The notes below the pieces were generated by a model. The model was given only the letters and a program-made list of their open reading frames with translations, was not told where the DNA came from and ran no database searches. This document shows positions 52,754 to 61,914 of a stretch of DNA of 64,000 bases, piece after piece. How positions within the stretch are numbered: position 1 is the first letter of the stretch; every line of letters begins with the position of its first letter. The stretch is from Balaenoptera acutorostrata (lineage: Eukaryota > Chordata > Mammalia > Artiodactyla > Balaenopteridae), in the NCBI RefSeq assembly GCF_949987535.1, contig NW_026645882.1, positions 248,001-312,000 on the forward strand, read 5' to 3'. A program made the translations under genes and the position numbers.

Positions 52754-54513
52754 GTGAATAGGGGGTGTTGAGTCCAGTTCACTGAAAAAGGAATAGGTCT
52801 TGTCTCTTACATATTGGGTTTATGGAACGGTATCGGAGCTAATTTGAAACCCTTGTTTTATGCATCACCCCACCTCACCTTTCCCGTTCAGCAGCCATAG
52901 TGTGTTTTCTAAACGTGTGACTCTGTTCTGTTTTGTAATTCAGTTCAAGTGTAGCGGTTTTTACATTCCCTCTCTAAGTGATATCTTATGATAAGTGTCT
53001 TTTTCTGTGTGACTTATTTCACTTAGAATCGTCGTACCTAAATCCACTCATCGTGCTGCTACTAGCCTTATGACGTGGATTTCATGGCTGAGTGATATTC
53101 CATTGTACATGAGGACCACAACTTCTTTATCCATTTTTCGCTTTCCTAGGATATTTAAGGTGTAATGAAGTGGGGGTTCTTGTCAACAGAGCAGCCCTAA
53201 ACTTTGGGGTGCCTGTGTCTTGCTGATTTTTAGTTTTCCCAATTTATACGCCCATGAGTGGAAGTGCCCTATGCTCTCCAAGCTGTGTTTTTTAGATGTT
53301 TCAGAACACACCGTACACTTCTCCAGAGTGGCTGTTGGCAATTTACATCCCACCCATCAGCGTAGCAAGGCTCCCATTTCTCCATGGCCGGTCCTGCATT
53401 TCTGGTTTGGACACTTTTTTCCGCATGGCCCTTTTGCCCGCTGGGAAGCGAGACTTCTTTGGAGCGCTGATTGGCCTTTCCAGGTTGCTTGGTTGGCCAA
53501 AAAGGGCGTATGCGTTTTTTCCTGAATATATTCAGGAAAAAACGCATACGCCCTTTTTGGCCAAGGGCATCATTGTCCACGTTTTGCCGCTTTTCATGTG
53601 CTTTCAAGGCGATTCTAATCTACCTCTTGAAATCTGTTTCATGCAATTCTACCTTGCTTTCAAATCCTCTTCGTTGCCCTTCCTCAATATATTTGTGGAA
53701 GAGAGTTATCATTTATAACTCTGCAGGTTTGTGAATTGCAGTGCCCCTGAACTCCATTTTTCAAGTCGCTTTTTTGGGAGCTGCCTGCAAAAGTGCAGGA
53801 TTGCTTCAGGACCTATTCTGGTTCCGGTGGGCAGGCTAAGCCTGTGGTTATTTCTTCTCCGTGATGGCAAAATAGAGTGACCTGTGCCTGTCCCAACACC
53901 TAGAGCTAGTCTCTCATTGGTTCCCCCTCTTCCCGTTCATCCTCAGGACAAATTGCAACCTGTACGGAACCGGAGGTTAAAGGTGCTGATTCTCCAAGGA
54001 GGGAGATGGCTATTAAAGCGGCTGGAATGGCCAACCCGAGCACAAGGAGATGAGAAATGAGGTGCGTTTTAGAAACCTTTCCCGATCACACGGTGTACCA
54101 TCTTCTGGGTTTCTCATGCATGTTTTCGATGAAGGAAGATGCCCTTGAACCTGGAGATTTGGGACCCATGGGATGGGTACCATGCAGTATTACTTGAAAG
54201 GGTCTGCGTTGGCTCACCCAACCACACCAAACCTCTCAGCCCCAGGAGTGTCCACCCTTAGGTCTCAAAGACCTGTGGGTCTAGATATGGTCAATCCAGG
54301 TTGCATCACAGCCCCTGAACGAATTTTGTAAGAATTTCTCTCTCTTTCACTGTCTTTGTTTCACGGGTTTTGAAAAGTAATTTATTTTTATAATGGGGTT
54401 TAGCTGCTTTTCACAGCTGTGTTTATGCCGCCTTACACCCCATTGACTCACTTACAGAGAGATATCAATACATAGGTTTGAAGATTCTTACTAGTCAGAT
54501 ATATTCTTGTGTG
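52754..54513. repeat. Satellite monomer 31, half homogenised, half divergent
   Basis: The first 860 bp is indistinguishable from the main array, and the palindrome at 53493-53564 is intact. From about 53616 (GATTCTAATC for GATTCGAATC) many differences appear within a short distance, for example CCTCTTGAAATC, CATGCAATTCTACC and GAGAGTTATCATTTATAAC. Some of these (TTTATAACTCTGC, AAATCCTCTTCG) are shared with monomer 32. This is the inner edge of the non-homogenised zone. Confidence 0.95.
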
Positions 54514-56272
54514 GTGAATAGGGGGTGTTGAGTCCAGTTCAGTGAGCAAGGAGTAGGTCTTGTCTATTACATATTGGGTTTATGGAACGGTATCTGAGCT
54601 AATTTGAAACCCTTGTTTTATGCATCACCCCACCTCACCTTTCCCGTTCAGCAGCCATAGTGTGTTTTCTAAACGTGTGACTCTGTTCTGTTTTGTAATT
54701 CAGTTCATGCGTAGCGGTTTTTACATTCCCTCTATAAGTGATATCTTATGATAAGTGTCGTTTTCTGTATGATTAATTTCACTTAGAATCGTCGTACCTA
54801 AATCCACTCATCGTGCTGCTACTAGCCTTATGACGTTGATTTCATGGCTAAGTGATATTCCATTGCACATGAGGACCACAACTTCTTTATCCATTTTTCT
54901 CTTTCCTAGGATATTGAAGGGGTAATGAAGTGGGGGTTCTTGTCAACAGAGCAGCCCTAAACTTTGGAGTGCCTGTGTCTTGCTGATTTTTATTTTCCCC
55001 ATTTATACGCCCATGAGTGGAAGTGCCCTATGCTCTCCAAGCTGTGTTTTTTAGATGTTTCAGGACACACCGTACACTTCTCCAGAGTGGCTGTTGGCAA
55101 TTTACATCCCGCCCATCAGCGTAGCAAGGCTCCCATTTCTCCATGGCCGGTCCTGCATTTCTGGTTTGGACACTTTTTTCCGCATGGCCCTTTTGCCCGC
55201 TGGGAAGCCAGACTTCTTTGTAGTCCTGATTGGCCTTTCTAGGTTGCTTGGTTGGCCAAAAAGGGCGTATGCGTTTTATCCTGAATATATTCAGGAAAAA
55301 ACACATACGCCCTTTTTGGCCAAGGGCATCTTTGTTCACGATTTGCCGCTTTTCATGTGCTTTCAAGGCGATTCGAATCTACCTCCTGAAATCTGTTTCC
55401 TGCAATTCTGCCTTGCTTTCAAATCCTCTTCGTTGCCTTCCCTCAATATATTTGTGGACGAGAGTTATCATTTATAACTCTGCAGGTTTGTGAATTGCAG
55501 TGCCCCTGAGCTCCATTTTTCCAGTCGCTTTTTTGGGAGCTGGCCGCAAAAGTGCAGGATTGCTTCAGGCCCTCTTCTGGTTCTGGGGGGCAGGCTGAGC
55601 TTGTGGTTAATTCTTCTTCCTGATGGCAAAATAGAGTGACCTGTGCCTGTCCCAACACCTAGAGCTAGTCTCTCATTGGTTCCCCCTCTTCCCGTTCATC
55701 CTCAGGACAAATTGCAACCTGTACGGAACAGGAGGTTAAAGGTGCTGATTCTCCAAGGAGAGAGATGGCTAGTAATGCGGCTGGAATGGCGAACCTGAGC
55801 AAAAGGAGATGAGAAATGAGGTGCGTTTTAGAAACCTTTCCCGATCACACGGTTTACCATCTTCTGGGTTTCTCATGCATGTTTTCGATGTAGGAAAATG
55901 CCCTTGAACTTGGAGATTTGGGACCCATGGGATGGGTACTATGCAGTATTACTTTAAAGGGTCTGTGTTGGCTCACCCAACGTCAGCAAACCTCTCAGCC
56001 CCAAGAGTGTCCACCCTTATGTCTCAATCAGCTGTGGGTCTAGATATGGTCAATCCAGGTTGCATCACAGCCCCTGAACGAATTTTGTAAGAATTTCTCT
56101 CTCTTTCACTGTGTTTGTTTCACGGGTTTTGAAAATTAATTTATTTTTATAATGGGGTTTAGCTGCTTTTCATGGCTGTGTTTATGCCGCCTTACACCCC
56201 CTTTACTCACTTACAGAGAGATATCAATACATAGGTTTGAAGATTCTTACTAGTCAGATATATGCTTGTGCA
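54514..56272. repeat. Satellite monomer 32, diverged
   Basis: Full length but diverged throughout. Palindrome (55252-55323) has two lesions, GCGTTTTATCC in the left arm and AAAACACATACG in the right arm. CACTGAGCAAGGAGTAGG at its downstream boundary is shared with monomer 33. Confidence 0.93.
55252..55323. mobile_element. Palindrome of monomer 32, imperfect
   Basis: Two mismatches break the 36-bp arm pairing: left arm GCGTTTTATCC and right arm AAAACACATACG. Confidence 0.9.
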
Positions 56273-56499
56273 GTGAATAGGGGGTGTTGAGTCCAGTTCA
56301 CTGAGCAAGGAGTAGGTCTTGTCTATTACATATTGGGTTTATGGAACGGTATCTGAGCTAATTTGAAACCCTTGTTTTATGCATCACCCCACCTCACCTT
56401 TCCCGTTTAGCAGCCATAGTGTGTTTTCTAAATGTGTGACTCTGTTCTGTTTTGTAATTCAGTTCAAGTGTAATGGATTTTAGCTTCCCTCTATAAGTG

Positions 56500-56660
56500 A
56501 TATCTTATGATAAGTGTCGTTTTCTGTGTGACTTATTTCACTTAGAATCGTCGTACCTAAATCCACTCATCGTGCTGCTACTAGCCTTATGACGTTGTTT
56601 TCATGCCTGAGTGATATTCCATTGTACATGAGGACCACAACTTCTTTATCCATTTTTCTC
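56500..56660 (-). pseudogene. Decayed L1 ORF2p C-terminus inside monomer 33
   Basis: On the minus strand the frame ending near 56567 contains MDKEVVVLMYNGIS, followed after an in-frame stop by VDLGTTILSEIS. L1 ORF2p C-termini have the closely similar order ...EDVV-YNGI... then ...DLE-ILSE-SQ. In the array monomers the same segment (about 225-400 of each) is recognisable but more changed. This is the best protein-level evidence that the satellite unit contains L1. Confidence 0.72.
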
Positions 56661-57009
56661 TTTCCTAGGATATTTAAGGTGTAATGAAGTGGAGTTTCTT
56701 GTAACCAGAGCAGCACTAAGCTTTGGGTTGCCTGTGTCTTTTTGATTTTTAGTTTTCCCAATTTATACGCCCATGAGTGGAAGTGCCCTATTCTTTCTAG
56801 CTCTGTTTTTTAGATGTTTTAGGAAACACCATACCCTTCTCCAGACTCGCCATTGGCAATTTACATCCCGCCCATCAGTGTAACAAGGCTCCCTTTCCTC
56901 CTTGGCCTCTCCTGGATTTCTTGGTTTTACACTTTTTTACGAAGTTCCTTTTGACCGATGGGAAGTGAGACCTCTTTGTAGTGCTGATTTGCATTTCCGG
57001 CTTGCTTGG

Positions 57010-57081
57010 TTTGCCAATCAGGGACTATGCGTTTTTTTTTGAATTTATTCAGGAAAAAAAGCATACGCCCTTTTTGGCCAA
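57010..57081. mobile_element. Palindrome relic of monomer 33
   Basis: Same length and place. The left arm is heavily changed (TTTGCCAATCAGGGACTATG) and the centre reads TGAATTTATTCA. The right arm keeps CATACGCCCTTTTTGGCCAA, so the two arms decayed unequally. Confidence 0.85.
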
Positions 57082-57660
57082 GTGCATCCTTGTCGACGTT
57101 TGGCCGCTTTTCATGTGCTTTAGTGGCTATTCGAATCTAACTCCTGAAATTTGTTTCCTGCAATTCTGCCTTGCTTTCCAATCCTTTTCGTTGCCTTCCC
57201 TCAATATAGTTTTGGGCGATATTTATAATTTAAAACTCTGCAGGTTTGTGAATTGCAGTGCCCCTGAGCTCCATTTTTCAACTCGCTTTTTGGGAGCTTC
57301 CCGCAGAGCCGCTGGTTTGCTTCTGGCCCTGCTCTGGTTCTCAGTGGCAGGCTAAGCCTTTGCTTAATTCTTCTTCCTGATTGGAAATTAGAGTGACATG
57401 TGCCTGTCCGAGCATCTAGGGCTTGGCTCTCCTTGTTTCTCCTCCTTCCCCTTTTTCCTTAGGACAAATTCCAAATTCTGTGCAACTGGATGTTGAAGGT
57501 GCTGACATCCTTAAGTGGGGAGATTTTAAGGAAAAAGGCTGGAGGGGTGAATCCAACAACCAGGAAATTAGGAGTTTTGGTTCCTTTTCCAAAATCTTCC
57601 TGATCCAACCGTGTTCCATCTTCTGGGTGTCACAGGCATGTTTTAGCTGTAGGAAAGGTC

Positions 57661-57864
57661 CCGTGTATGTAAGGCGAACACCAGGGATTTTTCCAAATCA
57701 GTGTCTCCCCAAGCTCCAATCTGGGGAATTTTTAAGCTACTGGTACATGTGTGTTCATTAAGGGACTTGGGCTGTAGGCAGAGTCCGAACTTTAGATGAT
57801 TGAAGTCTTCAGGTTCAGAAACGCTCACCATCGGCCTCCTTTAGTTTCCATTTTATCTGTAGTT
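57661..57864. other. Transition sequence beyond the array, unrecognised
   Basis: No visible similarity to the satellite module and no repeat family I recognise. It includes AAATCAGTGTCTCCCCAAGC and CATTAAGGGACTTGGGCTG. It may be the original continuation of the non-L1 module at the locus where the satellite arose. Confidence 0.4.
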
Positions 57865-58057
57865 GATAGATGATGTCGATATAGATATCTATTGTTTTTC
57901 AGATTATTTCCCCTTAGGGGTCATTAAAAAATATTGAGTATAGTTCCCTGTGCTATACAGTAGATCCTTGTTGATGATATATTTTATACATAGCAGTGTG
58001 TATATGTTAATCCGAAACTGTTAATTTATCCCTCCTCCCACCTTTCCCCTTTGGTAA
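57865..58057 (-). mobile_element. L1 3'UTR fragment
   Basis: Plus-strand text GTATAGTTCCCTGTGCTATA, CAGTAGATCCTTGTTGATGA and CACCTTTCCCCTTTGGTAA is the reversed 3'UTR of a cetartiodactyl L1. It stops abruptly after CTTTGGTAAT. The same 3'UTR region, much more diverged, forms the start of every satellite monomer (GTTGAGTCCAGTTCACTG... CACCTTTCCCGTTCAGC). Confidence 0.8.
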
Positions 58058-58389
58058 TAAAAAAATATAAGATTTTATACTTCTCAGAAATCTAGGAGCT
58101 GAAAGAGAGGTATCATTTTCAATGGAAAATCATTCAAAACAAGGTTGAAACTTCAACCAAGATTATTAGATGTACATCCTTGGAAAGAAATCACTGCATT
58201 TCACTACTGTTGACCTGACAAATAAGACAAACCCCTCCACTGAACTTGCTTATAATAAAGTGATGGAAATATCAAATGGAAGTGTTAGAAACATCTTATT
58301 TTACACGAGCCTTATACACTGCTCTATGTTAATTACAGTTTGGCTCACACATCTGTTCATTGAAGTTACAATGTTCTCAAATTCTGTTA
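58058..58389. other. AT-rich sequence with no recognised feature
   Basis: Contains a 115-codon plus-strand open frame across 58170-58517 with no recognisable domain or initiation context. It is probably an old interspersed or unique sequence. I see no RNA gene. Confidence 0.5.
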
Positions 58390-59110
58390 CTGATCCTGCA
58401 GAGTGGGCCCCAACAAGGGTCTCCCTGCCCAGTGTCATTGGAGCCAACAGATCGAGACTGACTTTGGTTCAGAAGCAAAGGAAAACTTTATATTTTAATC
58501 AGAGAATGGAGAGGTGAGAGTGTGTGCTCCCCTGCGGGTTGTGGGCCGGGCTGCTGTGTAGGGATCCTGTCAGCATCAGCCGGAGGGAGGGGGCAGAGCT
58601 CTCGAGGGCCGGGTTGGCTGGAGCTCAGGCTCTATGTCGCAGAGTCTGCACAGGGCCCCACGAGCTGAGGTGTCGGCCCAGCCATTTTGCACTAGGAAAT
58701 CGGGTCTGAAGTGCCGGGTGTGGGACCTCTGCATGTGGAAACCTAGGAGCAAGTGAAATTAGACAAAGTACAAAGGACAAAATGGTTAGACTTTATTTTA
58801 TTGCCCAGATTCTATTTTTATCTCCCAGGAATTTTTAATGGGCTTTGCCAGTGACAAAGCCCTCCTCTGCCTTTTGTCCCATTCCTCATTCGTGGGGCAC
58901 TGAGGGTGCAGACACCTCTTCTGTAAATGCTTCATGCTGAGTTGGGTGTCCTCATACCTGGGGGGAGGGGCAGGACTTCTCTCCAGCAGCCTCCAGGTGA
59001 GGTGGATTGTCCCCAGGCCTCCTCCCTCACTGCTCGTCTGCCTGAGCACCAGCATTGGAAGTTTCATAGATTCTAATGACCTTTAAGGGTCCAGGAAAGA
59101 GATGTTCAGA
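58390..59110 (-). mobile_element. Probable 3' LTR of a decayed ERV1
   Basis: Minus-strand sequence downstream of the provirus pol remnant. It has two overlapping AATAAA signals at 58792-58802, a second AT-rich signal (GATTAAAATATAAAG, about 58485-58500), then a GC-balanced end with GGGAGACCCTTGTTGGGG near 58410-58430 that looks like a gammaretroviral U5. No matching 5' LTR is in the window, so LTR limits are guesses. Confidence 0.4.
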
Positions 59111-59227
59111 GACGTTGCGGGGGGGTGGGCGGTTTTACCCTGCTCCACATTGGTTCGACCCCCTTAGGCTGACGGTTTCTGCCAGCCTAGATGCTCTGAC
59201 CAGTAGTCTGCGCTTTCTTCAGTTAGG

Positions 59228-59262
59228 CCACTGAATTAACGTACAAACAGCACCAGGTATCA
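59228..59262 (-). pseudogene. Possible envelope transmembrane fragment
   Basis: The minus frame reads WCCLYVNS followed by a stop two codons later. A CC-x-Y/F-hydrophobic-N/D motif is typical of the gammaretroviral TM subunit just before its membrane-anchoring part, and the position between pol and LTR fits. Only this short motif is recognisable, and no fusion peptide or anchor helix is visible. Confidence 0.3.
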
Positions 59263-59639
59263 GAGCCCTGCTTGCTCAAATCCCAGACAGTCCAGGGCTG
59301 GTGGTGATCCAGGACCATGACGGCCACTCAGTCAACGGCCTTTTGAAGTAGCCAGGAGTACAGCCGGTCTCATTGGCCTCCATCACCGCGGTGTCTGTAG
59401 GCTTTTCTATGGTGGCAGCGTTATTTACGGTTCCCCTGCCAAGTTTATTAGCTCCGCTCTGGGTGCAGTAAGTCCTGTAAGCAGTAGTCTGCTCTTTTGG
59501 GGCACACTCTTGTTGTTTTCTGAGAGAAACTCCAGGTCAAGTGACGGTCACACGAGTCGTCATGGGGGCCCATTGCCCCCGGTTGTCTCTCTGGAGGTTG
59601 GTGTTGGACGGCCTCCTCACTCGAGGTCATTGTGCCCAC

Positions 59640-59995
59640 GGAGCAATCCCTGCAACTTCAGGGCATGGTGGGTGGTTAGGATCACCAAGTGGCATCCTTT
59701 ACCCTTACGAGGGAGCTGGACTTGCGGGCTGCTGATTTCCAGGTTTTTAGATACCCCCAGTATCCTGGTCAGATGGGGTGGCTGGCCAATGCCTGGAGGG
59801 CATTCTTGCATTGTTCCATTTCAAGTGGTCCCAGTTTTTGCACTAATACTCCAAGGGCGATTCGCCTTGGACCAGGAATGTAAAGGTCAAAGGGTTTAGC
59901 TAACTTAAGGAGGTCCAGGGCAAGGGTCTGAATTGACTGCACTTTCCCTTCTTGAAAGGCCGCTTCTGGATTCTATTCAAAAGGATCATCATCTT
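59640..59995 (-). pseudogene. ERV1 pol remnant, RT connection / RNase H region
   Basis: Minus strand. The sequence shows AAFQEGKVQS, then KPF-LYIPG, IALGVLVQKLGP and later LVILTTHHAL, in the order of the connection segment of gammaretroviral Pol. Stops and a frame change interrupt it. It lies directly downstream of the RT remnant. RNase H catalytic acidic residues are not identifiable. Confidence 0.6.
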
Positions 59996-60039
59996 TTCCT
60001 TTCAGTGTTTCATATAGAGGCCCAGTTATTGGACTGTAG

Positions 60040-60610
60040 TTAGGGATCCAGATGCAGCAAACCCCGGTCTCCCCAGGAACCCCTAAGCTGTCTTCTAGTT
60101 TTAGGAAGGGTGAGGCAGCAAATGGCTTCTTCCCTTTCCTGGGGTGGGCTTCTCCGACCTTCTGTGTGAATGAAACCCAGGAAGGTCACCTTAGTTTGTG
60201 ATATTTGAGCCTTTTTCTTGGACACCTTCTATCTTTTATTGGCTAGGTAGTTCAGAGGCCTCCTTAGTCGGGCTGGTGATCAGAATGTCATCTGCATATT
60301 GAAGGAGGGTTCCCTTCTCCAGAGGTAGATCTTTTAGGTCTTTAGCTAACGTTTCCCAAAAGATGGTGTGGGGATTTTTGAACCCCTGGGGCAGGACGGC
60401 CCAGCAGCATTGTTTTTGTTGTATGTTGAGTCCTGCCACTCACAGCCAAAATTTCTTGTGACTCTGGGACTAATGGAATACAGAAGAAGGCATCATTGAA
60501 GTCTAATACAGAATACCATGTCCTGGTGGATGGTAGAATGACCAGCAGGGTGTAGGAATTTGGAACTACTAGATGTATATCCTCTGTGGCTTCACTGACT
60601 GTCCTGTCGT
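60040..60610 (-). pseudogene. ERV1 pol remnant, reverse transcriptase
   Basis: Minus strand, broken by stops and frame changes. In order: EATEDIHLVVPN (about 60560-60600), TWYSVLDFNDAFF (first catalytic Asp region, about 60490-60530), LPQGFKN (about 60371-60391), the active-site box LLQYADDILI with YADD at 60287-60298, and the thumb start KKAQISQTKVTFLGF (about 60180-60217). The LPQGFKN plus YADD context is that of gammaretrovirus-like (class I) ERVs. Upstream gag and protease are missing: the similarity ends where the 66-bp minisatellite begins. It is not functional. Confidence 0.85.
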
Positions 60611-60619
60611 CCTCTACCA

Positions 60620-60895
60620 GGTACCCAGCAGCCCACGGGGCTCTTGTGGTCAGGCCCCTCCCAGGATATGGAGCTCACCTGGGCAGGTACCCAGCAGCCC
60701 ATGGGACTCTCGGTGTTAGGCCACTCCCAGGATATGGAGTTCACCTGGGCATGTACCCAGCAACCCATGGGGCCCTCATGGTCATGCCCCTCCCAGGATA
60801 TGGAGCTCACCTGGGCAGGTATGCAGCAGCCCACAGGGCTCTCGTGGGCAGGCCCCTCCCTGGATATGGAGCTCCCCTGGACAGGTACCCTGGCA
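60620..60895. repeat. 66-bp minisatellite, about 4.2 copies
   Basis: Units start GGTACCCAGCAGCCCA at 60620, 60686, 60752 (TGTACCCAGCAACCCA), 60818 (GGTATGCAGCAGCCCA) and 60884 (partial). Each contains CAGGATATGGAGCTCACCTG or a near copy. Because 66 is a multiple of three, open frames of 119 (minus) and 138 (plus) codons cross it as 22-residue repeats; these are by-products. It abuts the RT remnant on its 5' side. Confidence 0.93.
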
Positions 60896-61320
60896 GGGCT
60901 GGGCACACAGGAACCGTGCACATAGCCCTCATTGCAGAGCACCCCCAGCACAACTGTAGCTCAGAGCTGACACAGAGCACCTCAGAGCAGAGCTTGAACT
61001 AACAAACAGCAGCTCCAACAGGTCTGTGACCCTAGGCTTCACTCTGTGTGGCCTCCCTCTGCCTGGTCTTCCAGGGGCTTCCACTGCAGCTGGGGCACCA
61101 GGCCTCTGTCTCCACCCACCACCCCTCCTCTCCCTGACTCCTGGGTTCCTCTCATTAGCAGAGGGTCTTCTTGAAGTTGTCTCCCACTCATGAACCAGAT
61201 AAAATGATTAGAAAACAAGCCAGGGCTGCCGCCCCTTATCTATCCTGACTCTCGGGACCCTACACCTGTTCCTTGGATCTGGCCGGTGCAGCAAGGCACA
61301 TTTTCTGCAACTCTGAGCCC
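60896..61320. other. GC-rich sequence, no recognised feature
   Basis: No repeat family, RNA gene or convincing coding frame seen. A 189-codon minus-strand frame over 61240-61809 has low-complexity, proline/serine/glycine-rich content and overlaps a plus-strand frame; I do not regard it as a gene. Confidence 0.45.
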
Positions 61321-61333
61321 CTGAGGGGCGAGG

Positions 61334-61406
61334 ATTGGCTGACCTGGGCAGCCTGACCCGGCCAGCCAGCCCTTCCCAGGTGTGCCTGGGTTGAGGTCAA
61401 TATAAA
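61334..61406 (+). promoter_or_regulatory. Promoter-like pair: inverted CCAAT and TATA box
   Basis: ATTGG (inverted CCAAT) at 61334-61338 and TATAAA at 61401-61406 lie about 63 bp apart in GC-rich sequence, the usual layout of a tissue-specific TATA promoter firing to the right, with a start expected near 61430. I see no recognisable first exon, so this may be chance or a relic. Confidence 0.3.
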
Positions 61407-61914
61407 CACCCCTCCAGGCAGCAAAAGCCTCTGCAGCTGTGCCTGACGCCATATTCTCTGCCCCGTCCGCAGTCTCGGGGTTGGGATGGTGGGAGGGAGT
61501 AGGGCCCGTGGCTCTATGAGTGGCCCGGTGTGACTGGGGCTCTGCTGGACTTCCTGAAGGAGTTGCCCTGCTGCCACCTGCTAAAGAAGAGGATGTGTCA
61601 CCCATACTTGCTGCTGGAATTTCTCCCCGGGCAGAGGTGAGGAAGGAAAAAAGCAGTGGGGACCGGGACAGGAGGGGTACCTCAGGCAGGGAAATGGAAA
61701 GCTTCCAGACGAGTGCCCGGGGCCAGGACCATCCTGGCTGGCCTGCAGGCACCAAGTCGGCCTGCGTGTCCAAGCCCCTTCCTCTAGCTTTTAAAGTCTT
61801 TGCACACATTCAGGTGTTTTACCTGGGAAGGGTGGGAAAAGTTCAGCAGCAACTGGCCTGGGGCTCAGCTCACATTTACTCAGAGACGCCTCCTCACGGT
61901 CCCCCAGCTTTGCA

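Larger units (their letters stand above)
1..57660. repeat. Satellite array, 1.76-kb monomers, 32 full copies plus one decayed partial copy
   Basis: The segment starting GTGAATAGGGGGTGTTGAGT recurs at 1, 1759, 3517, 5274, 7033 and so on to 54514 and 56273, always in the same orientation. Spacing is 1,757-1,760 bp. Monomers 1-30 differ from one another at only a few positions each, monomer 31 is half divergent, and 32-33 are clearly diverged. The array runs off the left end of the window, so its true size is unknown. The phase used here (base 1 of the window) is arbitrary. Most of the length difference comes from one T run (six T gives 1,759 bp, five T gives 1,758 bp; 663-668 in monomer 1). From memory, length and host flank match the common cetacean satellite of non-delphinoid whales; delphinoid whales are reported to carry a shorter unit of about 1.58 kb. 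Open frames up to 219 codons occur in several frames on both strands, but they break and fuse with the T-run indel and are not genes. Confidence 0.97.
56273..57660. repeat. Satellite monomer 33, terminal, truncated and L1-like
   Basis: Last recognisable unit. Similarity to the array is strong to about 56760, weaker to about 57300, and fades after CCATCTTCTGGGTGTCACAG and GTAGGAAAGG near 57660. Several places are nearer to L1 than to the array consensus, such as CTGATTTGCATTTCC (about 56984) and CATCAGTGTAACAAGG. The palindrome position (57010-57081) is strongly asymmetric. Either this is a relic of the pre-satellite locus or an edge copy never homogenised. Confidence 0.88.

Noticed and set aside
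1..57660. CRISPR-like or bacterial repeat array
   Set aside because: Units are 1.76 kb without spacers, and the flank has L1 and ERV sequences, so the window is vertebrate.
58170..58517. 115-codon plus-strand frame
   Set aside because: No domain. It crosses from AT-rich sequence into the probable LTR end, so it is not one biological unit.
60592..61002. 119- and 138-codon frames over 60592-61002 as a repeat protein
   Set aside because: Both strands are open only because the 66-bp minisatellite is a multiple of three. There is no start context or other support.
60896..61320. tRNA-derived SINE (whale CHR type) in the GC-rich flank
   Set aside because: I looked for the typical start and A/B boxes and did not find them.
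61240..61809. 189-codon minus-strand frame in GC-rich sequence
   Set aside because: Composition is low-complexity, it overlaps a plus-strand frame of similar quality, and no domain is recognisable. GC-rich DNA gives long chance frames.
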